From: Euryarchaeota archaeon UBA173
GTDB lineage: Archaea > Thermoplasmatota > Poseidoniia > Poseidoniales > Thalassarchaeaceae
Reading direction: 5' to 3'
Length of the DNA: 9,897 bases
NCBI GenBank assembly: GCA_002498925.1
Contig: DAJH01000002.1
Span: 1-9,897, forward strand
The stretch's first letter is position 1, and every line of letters starts with the position of its first letter. The position numbers and the translations under genes were made by a program. The notes below the pieces were generated by a model. That model did no database searches. It had not been told where the DNA came from and worked only from the letters and a program-made list of their open reading frames with translations. Positions 1 through 8,270 of this stretch are shown one piece after another.

Positions 1-3000
1 CATTGGCTCCGGCTCGGGCATTGGAGGAGGGGGCTGTTCGAAAATTTCCTTAGCGCCGCCGTACATTGAATTGGCCACTTCATCGGAGGCAGGGAGGGAT
101 GGTGCCTGGGGGACTCCGTCCTCTGACCACCCACTGCCGGACACCGACATTTCATAGTCATCCAGAGAAGAAATCTCCTCGAGCGGGGAAGTTGCCGACT
201 TCAGGGTCCTAAATGACACTAGAAGGACTCCGAGAATTACAACCACACCAACTAGGATGAAAACGACATTTCCACCAAACCAAGCGGCTTCTTCTACAGT
301 AGGTCCTTCATCTATGGGAACAGGCCTGACCAGAGTTATCATCACAGTCCTGGAAATTTTGTCAATGTCGGAATCAACGTCCAAGGTGAGTTCGAATGTC
401 ATCTGATCTTGCGACAATGAGTCGAGGTTCTCCTGAGTAACGTGAAGTGTTACCGTGACATCACGAGTCGCCCCGGTGTCCAATACGAAATCCCTGTCTT
501 CCTGCTCTATCCTAGCATTTACTATGTTGAAGAACAGGTCTGAGTCCCTATCGACATCGGTCCTCACAAGCTGCGAGTCTGTCGGATGGTTATTCTTGAC
601 CGAGAAAGTCAGTTGTATGTCATTATCTTCCTCGGCGATGGTGACGTCACCAGGTGGCAGTAGAACTATCCAGCCTTGGTCCCCAACATGGAACTCGGCG
701 ATCCCCGAGCCAGTGGAGGAGGATCCGGCCGATGCGGCTTCCTTGCTTGTGGCGGTAAGCGTGATTGTGCGATCTCCGAAGGCATCGTCGCCGAAGGAAT
801 ACAGGACGGTGATGTTGAATGAGCCACCTGCCGGGATGAACGGCGTCCTTACACCGTTACCATCTTCCACCAAGTTTGTCGCTTCGACTGAAACATCGGA
901 AAGATGGTCGAAATCAATGTAGAAAGCGTCGTCGACGTTTCCATCATTGGTCACTTCCCAACTAACTGAACGAGGAGGGTCGCCACCTCTGAAAACTTCC
1001 TCAAGCATGTCCAAATCTTCTACATCGACTAGATGAGTTTCTGGAACTGTCAGATAGACTTTCTTCTGCTCCTCATAACTTGGATCACTGACGCTCTTTG
1101 CGTTTATGGAAATCTCGTAGGTCTCGGGCTCTATCCCGTATGGCATCGGAAGTTGCAGGAATACGGTAGTGTCCCCTCCAAATGGGGTGATTCCGAGAGT
1201 ACGTTGGGTGTTTAGGGACAGACCCAGGTGCCAGTTGGAATCTAGATACAGGTCATAGGACTCTTCTGAGTTTCCATGATTAACCAGGAGTATCTCTATC
1301 GACCTGAAGAATCCATCTGCCGGTGCCTCGTACTGAGTTACGAATGGTATGATCTCAATGTCGTAGCTGACTGGAATCTCTATGTTCACATTCCAAACTG
1401 CCATGAAGTTTGCAGGGGCTCTTCCGCTAGCAATCAGTGTTATCTCGTAAATGCCGGGAGAAATTTGTTCGGGGGCTATGACCCTTGCATACAGAGATAT
1501 CTCCTCATTTACCTGGAGTTCCAGGCTTGTTACGAGTTGTCCTGATGCATCGTACCACTCCAAATTCTCAGTTCCCCAGGTGGTATCGGCGAATGAGGCT
1601 CCAAGATTCCAAGTGGCAACTTGGTTGCCGGTGTTCTTGAACACCATGGGGATTGTGCCGTTTGCACCGGGTTCGAGTGTGGCGGCAGGATTGGTGATAG
1701 TCACAGGCTCGAGTTTGCAAGAATACGATGCTTGGACGGATACCGGGATATTGAGTGCCGCCTTTGAGAAGTTAGTAGTGCCGTCATTGATACCTACGAA
1801 CCATTCCATTTCTTGGACCTCTGCCCCGTCCGGGATGGAGAGATTGAACCATGCGTCCATCACAGTTAGTGCCTTGATGATGTCAGTAACGACGTAGTTG
1901 TCATGATCGACATTGTTGTTGGAGTCAATCCTGAGTGGATATCCATACATCCAAGAGGCGTTAGAAACCTCTGTGTAAAGTCTCAGCGTGACATCCACAT
2001 ATCCATTATTCCTTATCCTGCAATGAAGGGAAGGAGGGTGTGGATCCGCCGGTATTACGAGATACGCATTGGGAAGTGGATCGTCGCAGTCGGCCTCTAT
2101 GGTGTACTCGGGGACTCTCTGGATTGCGAACATGAGGAATGAGTCGATGTGAATCCCTTCTGAAGCGGATGACCCGTCTGAGTCGAATTTGAAAGCCATC
2201 GTGAATTCGCCGGATTCGTGGAGACCTGTCATATTCCATATCTGCCTGGTCCAGTCTGACTCCGTCGTGGAAAGGTTCAGTGCTGAATAGTCGAAGTACT
2301 CGGCCGAGGACGCTGCATCAGCCTCTATCCTTACAGTGTCGTTAAGGGACATCTGCCCCCATGCCGAAGTCACAAGGTGCATTGAGATGAAATCGAAGCC
2401 CCTTATCTTGATCTTGCAAAACCTAGAGCCGTATGCGGTAGTCACCTCAGAATCCATGGTCCCATAGCCAAGACCGTGCCCTGGGTCATCACAGCTCTCG
2501 AATGGCGTGAACCAGCCCCACCACAATCTGTCGTGACGATTACTGGCGTAATCGGCCCCGGGCCTCGAGACCCTCCAATGATTTTCGCCTTCACTAGATG
2601 ACCCGTTGGTCATCCTCCAATGCCCATATGTGTCGGGATCAGACGAGATTGTATTGTCCGTCTCATAACCTGCACCGACCCATATTGGCGAGTTTGCATA
2701 TGGGATGTTTGGACAGTCGTTGATATTGTCGCCATCTACGTCACCGCAAAATCCGTTCTCCATTGGATCCTGCCAGACCGCTACAGGGATGTCCCTGGAA
2801 AGTTCGTTGTTCTGTTCGTTATCGTCTGCTAAACCCCCATCGATAATACCGAGAAGAGTGATTCCTCCGTAAAGGAATCCATTTTCATCCACAGCGCTAT
2901 GAGCCGCAGAGGGGGTCCAGATGAATTCCTCCCTAACAGACTGCAGACCGGATAGGGTCATATTTACCTGGAATTGAGCTATCATGAAACCAACCGGGTG

Positions 3001-3309
3001 CCATATCTGGAGCAGCCCATCGGCCGTTGCTGGTTGACTTGAGGTTCCGGCCTGGGTGAAGGTGACGTTGATTTGGATAGTCTCATCTCGAATTATGTAC
3101 TCAGCGATTTCCCCATCTGGTTGCTCCCACTGCATTGCTTCTCTAGATGAGTTTCCCACTTCAATAGAAGTCACCTCAAAGTCGATCAGGGCACGTGGTT
3201 GAGCCGCCCTTTCTGCCGAATCAAATTCCAAGGAATTACCGGCAAGAGCGGGCGACATACTGGTCGCAAGGAGTAGGAAGCACAACAAGAGCGGATATTG
3301 ACTACGCAT
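1..3309 (-). CDS. Large exported, C-terminally membrane-anchored surface protein with jelly-roll-like and repeated Ig-like domains (3' end beyond left edge)
   Basis: I checked every codon in this frame: it is open for 1103 codons from the ATG at 3309 to base 1 with no stop, so the end lies outside the window. Residues 1-23 form a signal peptide (MRS, then a Leu-rich core, ending A-L-A). Residues about 30-180 look like a beta-sandwich. Cys188-Cys199 frame an Asp-rich GDVDGDNIND stretch resembling thrombospondin type-3 or EF-hand calcium loops. Residues about 225-400 resemble the jelly-roll domain found beside immune-inhibitor-A/M6 peptidases (FKFDSDG...EGIHIDS near 374-389), but no HExxH is present. 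Residues about 540-1000 hold three or four Ig-like units of CARDB/NEW3 type, with V-x-N-x-G-N-like motifs near 556, 680 and 786. A membrane helix spans about 1011-1033, followed by a cytoplasmic tail ending in Pro/Glu repeats (PPPPMPEPEP). The start is fixed by the signal peptide directly after the ATG. The role is unknown; adhesion or S-layer-like scaffolding is plausible. Confidence 0.85.
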   Translation of the reverse strand, partial: MRSQYPLLLCFLLLATSMSPALAGNSLEFDSAERAAQPRALIDFEVTSIEVGNSSREAMQWEQPDGEIAEYIIRDETIQINVTFTQAGTSSQPATADGLLQIWHPVGFMIAQFQVNMTLSGLQSVREEFIWTPSAAHSAVDENGFLYGGITLLGIIDGGLADDNEQNNELSRDIPVAVWQDPMENGFCGDVDGDNINDCPNIPYANSPIWVGAGYETDNTISSDPDTYGHWRMTNGSSSEGENHWRVSRPGADYASNRHDRLWWGWFTPFESCDDPGHGLGYGTMDSEVTTAYGSRFCKIKIRGFDFISMHLVTSAWGQMSLNDTVRIEADAASSAEYFDYSALNLSTTESDWTRQIWNMTGLHESGEFTMAFKFDSDGSSASEGIHIDSFLMFAIQRVPEYTIEADCDDPLPNAYLVIPADPHPPSLHCRIRNNGYVDVTLRLYTEVSNASWMYGYPLRIDSNNNVDHDNYVVTDIIKALTVMDAWFNLSIPDGAEVQEMEWFVGINDGTTNFSKAALNIPVSVQASYSCKLEPVTITNPAATLEPGANGTIPMVFKNTGNQVATWNLGASFADTTWGTENLEWYDASGQLVTSLELQVNEEISLYARVIAPEQISPGIYEITLIASGRAPANFMAVWNVNIEIPVSYDIEIIPFVTQYEAPADGFFRSIEILLVNHGNSEESYDLYLDSNWHLGLSLNTQRTLGITPFGGDTTVFLQLPMPYGIEPETYEISINAKSVSDPSYEEQKKVYLTVPETHLVDVEDLDMLEEVFRGGDPPRSVSWEVTNDGNVDDAFYIDFDHLSDVSVEATNLVEDGNGVRTPFIPAGGSFNITVLYSFGDDAFGDRTITLTATSKEAASAGSSSTGSGIAEFHVGDQGWIVLLPPGDVTIAEEDNDIQLTFSVKNNHPTDSQLVRTDVDRDSDLFFNIVNARIEQEDRDFVLDTGATRDVTVTLHVTQENLDSLSQDQMTFELTLDVDSDIDKISRTVMITLVRPVPIDEGPTVEEAAWFGGNVVFILVGVVVILGVLLVSFRTLKSATSPLEEISSLDDYEMSVSGSGWSEDGVPQAPSLPASDEVANSMYGGAKEIFEQPPPPMPEPEPM

Positions 3310-3459
3310 GATGAACGGTTTTGGGGCCTTAACTACCTGTATGAAGGTTGGGACACCAAGTTCATCCCAGTGGGAGAGTAAATCTCGCTACTATCAAATT
3401 CCATCAATAATTACAAGATATCCAGTATACCCCGGTGAAGGACTTATGATTGGATTAGT
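3310..3459. promoter_or_regulatory. Divergent intergenic region with candidate promoters for both neighbours
   Basis: This 150-bp A/T-richer spacer separates two divergent genes. On the minus strand, GTAGTTAAGG (3327-3336) lies about 23 nt before the ATG at 3309 and could be a TATA-like element of a leaderless transcript. On the plus strand, AGTATAC (3424-3430) lies about 33 nt before the TTG at 3460, and CTTATGATT (3443-3451) lies about 26 nt before the in-frame GTG at 3472. None is a strong consensus match. I see no repeat or RNA gene here. Confidence 0.3.
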
Positions 3460-4560
3460 TTGCGTGCGCACGTGAGTGATACAGATTCCCTTAGACACAG
3501 GGTCGCGATATCAGTACTGGTTTTTCTCCAAGTAACCCTTGTGCCAATCTTTGGATTCTCTGCGACATACCTGCTTAAGATCGACAGGGGGGCATTCTCT
3601 GTCTCAGTAAGGACTGAGTTAATTGAGTGGATAGTTGTAGCAGGCCTCCTATACGGGATATTCTCACTGTCCCTAGCACTATTGCTAGGTGGATACAAGC
3701 CCCTCTCGGTGGTCAGAAGAGGGGGTTGGATGCCAGTGCTCGGACTGAGCAGAAGGAAAGGCGACCCTGAGTTGGTGGATCTTTCGAGGCTAACATTGCA
3801 TGAAAGTCCCTATGGTAGAATGACGAGGCTGGTTGACAAGAAGGTCAGGGACGAGGGGATTGACCTGATATCGGTGCATGGGGGCCTACAGCTAATTGCT
3901 GTGCCATTACAGGTAATGCTAATTGCGATTCCACTGGCAATCATGGAAGGAGTCCCTGAATCTGTAATGAGGCCCGAGAGGGCTTTTGAGTTGGGAATGG
4001 CAGGTTACCTCCTTTCACTTTGGCTAGCAGTAAGACTGCAGCCATTCGTTTCCCAGCATCTAGTTGTTTTTGCGGCCATGTTCAGGACGGTCATTTGGAG
4101 GGTCTCAAGATTCTCTTGGATACTTCCCATTCTTATTTTCTGGTTCACCGCCAGATTCCTCCTAGAGGCATCTTTGGGGTGGCTAGAAGTTGACCTTTCA
4201 AAGTGGAATGATGTTCAGATTGAGTCCTTGGTACTGGACACAGTAGCCCCCAATGCAGAGGTCCCGCCGAATGCAATCATTGATTTCCTGATAGCCATAT
4301 CCGTACTGCCCCTGGCTACTTTCACCTCAATTTCGGTACTTGGTGGGTCGAATGGGATTCCTAGTTGGATGCATTCAGCTGAAGACAAGATGGAAAATCT
4401 GCAGATGGATTTGCTTGAGGCCCCGGATGACGAGGATCCTGATCAACAGCCCCCTGAACTGAATGAGTCTGGTTTCATGGACAAATTAGACTATGAAGAC
4501 GGGGATGAGGAGGAAGGGGGGATGATAGACATCCCTTTCGAATTGTCCGGCGGTAGCTAG
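3460..4560 (+). CDS. Polytopic membrane protein of unknown function with acidic C-terminal tail
   Basis: I do not recognise this family. The 366 residues (from the TTG at 3460) contain about six hydrophobic spans, near 14-38, 55-78, 141-163, 177-196, 216-238 and 271-295. A basic hydrophilic stretch (80-130, with RRGG and SRRKGD) lies between spans 2 and 3. After the last span the chain turns very acidic: 308-353 is dominated by Asp and Glu (DDEDPD, DYEDGDEEEGG), probably a disordered tail. It is the only plus-strand gene here, divergent from the large surface protein and convergent with a small membrane protein, so it is likely transcribed alone. The start is uncertain: an in-frame TGA at 3436 limits it, and TTG 3460 or GTG 3472 are the only early candidates. 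No Shine-Dalgarno sits at normal spacing, which fits leaderless initiation. Confidence 0.8.
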   Translation: MRAHVSDTDSLRHRVAISVLVFLQVTLVPIFGFSATYLLKIDRGAFSVSVRTELIEWIVVAGLLYGIFSLSLALLLGGYKPLSVVRRGGWMPVLGLSRRKGDPELVDLSRLTLHESPYGRMTRLVDKKVRDEGIDLISVHGGLQLIAVPLQVMLIAIPLAIMEGVPESVMRPERAFELGMAGYLLSLWLAVRLQPFVSQHLVVFAAMFRTVIWRVSRFSWILPILIFWFTARFLLEASLGWLEVDLSKWNDVQIESLVLDTVAPNAEVPPNAIIDFLIAISVLPLATFTSISVLGGSNGIPSWMHSAEDKMENLQMDLLEAPDDEDPDQQPPELNESGFMDKLDYEDGDEEEGGMIDIPFELSGGS

Positions 4561-4787
4561 TCTGGAAGGATTATGTCAATCGATTTGTTCAGGAAATACC
4601 ATCCAGAACCAATTACCATCCCGAAGCCGTAAGGATTCGGGCCCAGAGCCCACAATTGGACGGAAGCGGCGAGCATGATTGAGGCGGAGGCGGCAATCCC
4701 CCTCCAATCCGTGGCATCGCTCCAGAATGACGATGCATACCATGAAACGCCCAGTGAAGCAATGAAAGAAGTCAAGGCGCTGATCAT
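4557..4787 (-). CDS. Small membrane protein (76 aa), coupled to the upstream aminotransferase
   Basis: This is a short hydrophobic protein of unknown function with two or three membrane spans (about 2-22, 31-48 and 52-67) and a Trp/Tyr-rich character. It starts at an ATG only 9 nt after the aminotransferase stop. A GAGGT Shine-Dalgarno overlaps that stop codon, 6 nt before the ATG, so translation is probably coupled or reinitiating. Its TAG stop shares a CTAG palindrome with the TAG of the convergent plus-strand gene. The other minus-strand frame through this segment lacks such a ribosome site and reads as an Arg-rich shadow. Membrane-like composition plus a good ribosome site make it a likely real gene, though no family is recognisable. 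Confidence 0.7.
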   Translation of the reverse strand: MISALTSFIASLGVSWYASSFWSDATDWRGIAASASIMLAASVQLWALGPNPYGFGMVIGSGWYFLNKSIDIILPD

Positions 4788-4793
4788 TGACAG

Positions 4794-4798
4794 ACCTC
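4794..4798 (-). promoter_or_regulatory. Shine-Dalgarno (GAGGT) for the small membrane protein gene
   Basis: On the minus strand GAGGT overlaps the TGA stop of the aminotransferase and precedes the ATG at 4787 by 6 nt. It can pair with the CCUCC-type 3' end of archaeal 16S rRNA. It is the clearest ribosome-binding site in the window and supports coupled translation of an internal cistron, whereas the first genes of transcription units here lack one. Confidence 0.55.
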
Positions 4799-5945
4799 AA
4801 TCGCTACGCAATTCAGAGAGGACACTCTCGACCCGGTCCATTCCACGTGAGATGTCTTCTCTGGAAATCGTGTATGCGAACCTTAGGTGGCCCTCTCCTG
4901 CGGAACCGAATGCTGTACCGGGAGAGCACAGTACGCCCCCCTCCAACAAAGCCATTGCAATCTCCTCACTAGTCATCCCAGGAACTTCGACTTTGGGGAA
5001 AACATAGAACGCACCAGTAGGGATATGGCAGGTCACACCTGGTATTGCATTGAGGCGCTCGCATATCAAATCCCTCCTAGCCTTGAACTCTGCACACATA
5101 GACTCGGGGTAGTCAGGGGCCTCTTTCAATGCCTGAAGTACTGCATGTTGCATTGCGTCATTACTGCATGCGGTCACATAGTACTGCATCTTAGTTAGTT
5201 GCGCCATAGCCTCACTGTCTGGAGAGAGGAGGTAGCCGATTCTCCATCCTGTCATTGCGAAGGTTTTGGAGAATGACTGGACCATGATAACCTTGTCATA
5301 GCCTGCACCCAGGAAAGAAACATGAGGTCCGTCGTATACTATCCTGTCGTAAACCTCGTCTGTAATTATCCAGAGGTCATTTGCTTTGGCGAATTCAACG
5401 AGTTCGTCCCTCTGCTTCACGTTCACATTCCCCCCTGTCGGATTACTGGGGAAATTATACAGTATGGCCACGGTATTCTCATCGAGCCTCTCCTCCAAGT
5501 CCTGAATCATGGGCACGAAACCATTCTCGAATCTGCACGGGTAAAGGTTGGGCTCTCCCCCGCAAATCCTGACATCTGGAGGATACAGCGGGAAGTAGGG
5601 CTCTGGAATTAGGACATTATCGCCGGGATTGACCAAAGCTAGGAATATATCCAGCAGGCCATTGGTCCCACTCATGGTTATACAGACGTTTGACTCATCT
5701 AGATCGGGCGAAAGATGATGCCACAGGGTAGCAATTTTTGACCTAAGTTCGGGATGTCCCGCGGTGGTTGTATATTTGTTCCTTCCATCCCTCATAGCTT
5801 GGTTGAATGCCTCTATGGCCAATTGCGGGGGCTGGAAATCTGGCTCCCCCAGTCCAAACTGGATTGCGTCGTCTCCGGCCATATCGAACATTCGTCTGAC
5901 ACCGGTAGGACGGATGCTGTTCGCACGGTCGGAGAATCGCACCAT
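4797..5945 (-). CDS. Class I/II PLP-dependent aminotransferase (aspartate-aminotransferase-like)
   Basis: This is a fold-type I aminotransferase of 382 residues, the usual length for the aspartate/aromatic aminotransferase group, acting in the cytoplasm on amino-acid and 2-oxo-acid pairs. GLGEPDF (31-37) is the typical N-terminal substrate-side motif. Asn168 (in SNPTGG) and Asp196/Tyr199 (in TDEVYD) are the expected cofactor contacts. SFSKTFAMTGWRIG (224-237) is the class-I signature, with Lys227 forming the Schiff base and Arg235 binding the cofactor phosphate. Arg355 (in HLRFAY) is the expected substrate-carboxylate arginine. No key residue is missing. The substrate (aspartate, alanine, an aromatic or other amino acid) cannot be settled from sequence alone. 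The ATG at 5945 has no Shine-Dalgarno but has a TATA-like patch about 30 nt upstream, fitting leaderless initiation. A small membrane protein gene follows 9 nt after the stop. Confidence 0.95.
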   Translation of the reverse strand: MVRFSDRANSIRPTGVRRMFDMAGDDAIQFGLGEPDFQPPQLAIEAFNQAMRDGRNKYTTTAGHPELRSKIATLWHHLSPDLDESNVCITMSGTNGLLDIFLALVNPGDNVLIPEPYFPLYPPDVRICGGEPNLYPCRFENGFVPMIQDLEERLDENTVAILYNFPSNPTGGNVNVKQRDELVEFAKANDLWIITDEVYDRIVYDGPHVSFLGAGYDKVIMVQSFSKTFAMTGWRIGYLLSPDSEAMAQLTKMQYYVTACSNDAMQHAVLQALKEAPDYPESMCAEFKARRDLICERLNAIPGVTCHIPTGAFYVFPKVEVPGMTSEEIAMALLEGGVLCSPGTAFGSAGEGHLRFAYTISREDISRGMDRVESVLSELRSD

Positions 5946-5966
5946 GGCCTGCGGAGGGGAGACCTA

Positions 5967-5980
5967 GGATTTGAATAAGG
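5967..5980 (-). promoter_or_regulatory. Candidate TATA-like promoter of the aminotransferase gene
   Basis: The minus strand reads CCTTATTCAAATCC, centred about 30 nt before the aminotransferase ATG. This is where an archaeal TATA box would sit for a leaderless or nearly leaderless transcript. It lies in the 59-nt gap after the subtilase stop, so the aminotransferase may have its own promoter. The match is only moderate and no transcript data are available. Confidence 0.35.
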
Positions 5981-6004
5981 CGGCTTGCGAACCTCTCCCT
6001 AGAC

Positions 6005-8113
6005 CTATGGGCCAGTTTCATCGACAAATTCTGCAACCAATACTCCGTCATCTATCGACGAAGTTGGCCCCTTGGCTAGTTTCGAAATCATTGACTCGAT
6101 TTCTCCATCTGACTTATGTCTGATCAGGAACAATGCTGCGACCCAGATTACGAATGCCCCCACGACTACTGCGATTGCTGCTGGAGATATGGAAATAGAG
6201 CCCTTCTCACCTCCGAGACCATGGACCGTTGCTAGCACCGGTAACGAGTAGCCAGAATCTGAAACAGCCCTGACTTCTATCTCATGAGGTCCTGATCCAA
6301 TTTTATGTGGATTCAGGATCACGTGCCACTGGAATGGGGCGAGAGGGCCTAACTCAGAGGGGGTTGCGGAATATTCTGTTTCGATCCATTCCCCAGAGTC
6401 CACTCTATACTCGACCCTGTCGATACTGCCCATCTGAGCCCAAGAGTGGCCCGTTGCGTTAATGGTCCCATTGGAGTCAACCAGATTTAGCAAGTGGTTC
6501 TGTATCGTGGGATCGATATCCTCAAGGTATCCCAAATCATTGAGGCGTAGTGCGAATGACACAGCCTCATAGGCATCTACCATCCCATAACCAAACTCCC
6601 TATTCCAGTATGGGTCTACTTCCGGTGCACTGGGTTCACCTCTCCTCTCAGAAGTCTGCTTCAGGACTTCCTTGATCTGCAGAGGCGTGAGGTTCTCGTT
6701 AGCCTCCATAATCAAGGCTATGACTCCTGTAACGGTTGGGGTCGCGTACGAGGTTCCACTTCCCCTGCCCGTGTAAGTATTCCCGGACGCATCCCCTCCG
6801 AGGAAATTGTTGCACCCTCCGCTGGAGACGCATCCCTCCGCCTGGACTATGTTGGTCCCCGGGGCGCTCAACTCTGGAATCAGCTCGTTGACAGGGTTCC
6901 CATCTCCATTGTCCCTCCTAGGCCCCCTTGATGAGTACGAGGCGATGGTATCATCATCTCTGTTCACGGTATTCTGGTCATCCGTTGCTGCCACTGTGAT
7001 GGATAGTGAAGATGCGCTCATTCCAGAGAGTCCGTCGTTATCGGGGCCTGAGTTACCTGCTGCGTTTGAGACTGTGACTCCAGCCACCATCGCGTCATCC
7101 AGGATGCGGCTGTGCATATCGGACCCGTCCGATTCACCGTTCTCGTGACTAGTAATTCCCCATGACAGGGAGATGATATCTATTCCATGATTTGCCTCAT
7201 CCACTCCTGGCCATGCATCGTCTCTGTGATCAATTATCCACTGTAGGCCATTCATTGCCGACTCGTAGAATTCCTGCTCTAGGACATAATTCTCGAATGG
7301 TCCCGCTCCAACGTCTGTACCTATCCTGACATCCACCAGGGATGAATTTGGAGCTGAGCCGTAGAAATCTGACTGGCTTCCATCCGACTCGATGCCCGTC
7401 GCACTGGCCATACCCATGCACGCAGTGCCGTGCTGATTGGCATCATCGGGGTCAAATGAGCCGTCTTCCTCCCTGCCTCCCGAGAGAACGCATTGTGGAT
7501 CCGAATGAACGTAGCAAACAGCATCATATCCGGCTACAAACTTGCCCGATAGTCCCGGGTGTTCATTATCGACGCCGGTATCCGTAAGAGCGATGTTGAC
7601 GCCAAGACCGCTGACGCCCAAATCCCAGGCACCATTGGGATACTCAGTGGAGTTTCTGGCCTTTACTGCCGGGGTCTGGATATCTCCATGGAATACAACT
7701 GAGCCGTATCTCTCGACCATCACAACTCCCTCGAGTTTCGATAGTTCTCCCACCTCTGAGGCGTTTACCGAACCAATGAGAACTGCATCTATGGAGGGGA
7801 GCTCTACTGCAATGCTATGCCCCATCGCCTCCAAAGAATATCTGTCATCATCTGTGATAGGGCGACTAAAGGAGAGGCCAACATTGACTGGGCCGGAGGA
7901 GATCTGAATGGAGTCATGTATTCCATTCCTATCTGAATCCATGGACGTCCATGACCACCATGGCCCGGGATCGGCCCAAGTTATGGGAGCTTGAGGGGGT
8001 ACGCTTTCGGATAATCCATTACTTCCGACTTCATTGGGAGGGGGAGTCAGACTTCCTACCAGTGGCACCAATAATATGGCCACCAGTAGCAGACCGACCC
8101 TTGTATTTCCCAT
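6005..8113 (-). CDS. Membrane-anchored subtilisin-like serine protease (S8 family)
   Basis: This is an exported serine endopeptidase of 702 residues. Residues 1-22 form a signal peptide. DSDRNGIHD (59-67) resembles a calcium-binding loop. About 76-140 looks like an I9-type inhibitory prodomain. The catalytic domain runs about 165-520 with an intact triad: Asp178 (in LTDTGVD), His228 (in QHGTACMG) and Ser455 (in GTSYATP), with Asn354 (in AAGNSG) as the oxyanion-hole residue. Several cysteines (200, 208, 428, 434) could form disulfides. An Ig/fibronectin-like domain follows (about 535-632), then one membrane helix (about 643-664) and a cytoplasmic tail of about 38 residues. The protease domain therefore faces outward, anchored at its C-terminus, and could degrade extracellular protein or process surface proteins. 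The start is fixed by the signal peptide; no Shine-Dalgarno is visible. The tRNA-Trp gene ends 72 nt upstream. Confidence 0.95.
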   Translation of the reverse strand: MGNTRVGLLLVAILLVPLVGSLTPPPNEVGSNGLSESVPPQAPITWADPGPWWSWTSMDSDRNGIHDSIQISSGPVNVGLSFSRPITDDDRYSLEAMGHSIAVELPSIDAVLIGSVNASEVGELSKLEGVVMVERYGSVVFHGDIQTPAVKARNSTEYPNGAWDLGVSGLGVNIALTDTGVDNEHPGLSGKFVAGYDAVCYVHSDPQCVLSGGREEDGSFDPDDANQHGTACMGMASATGIESDGSQSDFYGSAPNSSLVDVRIGTDVGAGPFENYVLEQEFYESAMNGLQWIIDHRDDAWPGVDEANHGIDIISLSWGITSHENGESDGSDMHSRILDDAMVAGVTVSNAAGNSGPDNDGLSGMSASSLSITVAATDDQNTVNRDDDTIASYSSRGPRRDNGDGNPVNELIPELSAPGTNIVQAEGCVSSGGCNNFLGGDASGNTYTGRGSGTSYATPTVTGVIALIMEANENLTPLQIKEVLKQTSERRGEPSAPEVDPYWNREFGYGMVDAYEAVSFALRLNDLGYLEDIDPTIQNHLLNLVDSNGTINATGHSWAQMGSIDRVEYRVDSGEWIETEYSATPSELGPLAPFQWHVILNPHKIGSGPHEIEVRAVSDSGYSLPVLATVHGLGGEKGSISISPAAIAVVVGAFVIWVAALFLIRHKSDGEIESMISKLAKGPTSSIDDGVLVAEFVDETGP

Positions 8114-8234
8114 GGTGTTGCGACTACTGGGTGTTTCTTCAATCCAACCTATCCCGTGACCTTAGACAAGCTAGTTGTAGCATAATGGTGGGGGCACTGG
8201 GATTTGAACCCAGATCAGCGGGTATCTTCCGCTT

Positions 8235-8259
8235 AGCGTGCACCCGGTCTGCGCACGCT
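8235..8259 (-). other. 7-bp hairpin in the 3' part of the tRNA-Trp intron
   Basis: AGCGTGC (8259-8253) and GCACGCT (8241-8235) are perfect complements around an 11-nt loop. The hairpin lies outside the C/D guide module, between it and the 3' splice site. It may act as a spacer or stabiliser of the spliced intron; no known motif is recognised in the loop. Confidence 0.6.
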
Positions 8260-8270
8260 CTCGGGTTGCG

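Noticed and set aside
455..2832. Several plus-strand frames and one short minus-strand frame of 60-155 codons opposite or within the large surface protein
   Set aside because: They overlap a minus-strand frame that is open for 1103 codons with a signal peptide, Ig-like domains and a membrane anchor. Their translations show no domain pattern.
4576..4800. Second minus-strand frame overlapping the small membrane protein
   Set aside because: It would start at a TTG overlapping the aminotransferase stop with no ribosome site, and its product is Arg-rich without structure. The overlapping frame with GAGGT and membrane spans is the better candidate.
8114..8185. Possible terminator after tRNA-Trp
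   Set aside because: No T-rich tract or clear hairpin is visible between the tRNA and the subtilase start, so a terminator cannot be supported.
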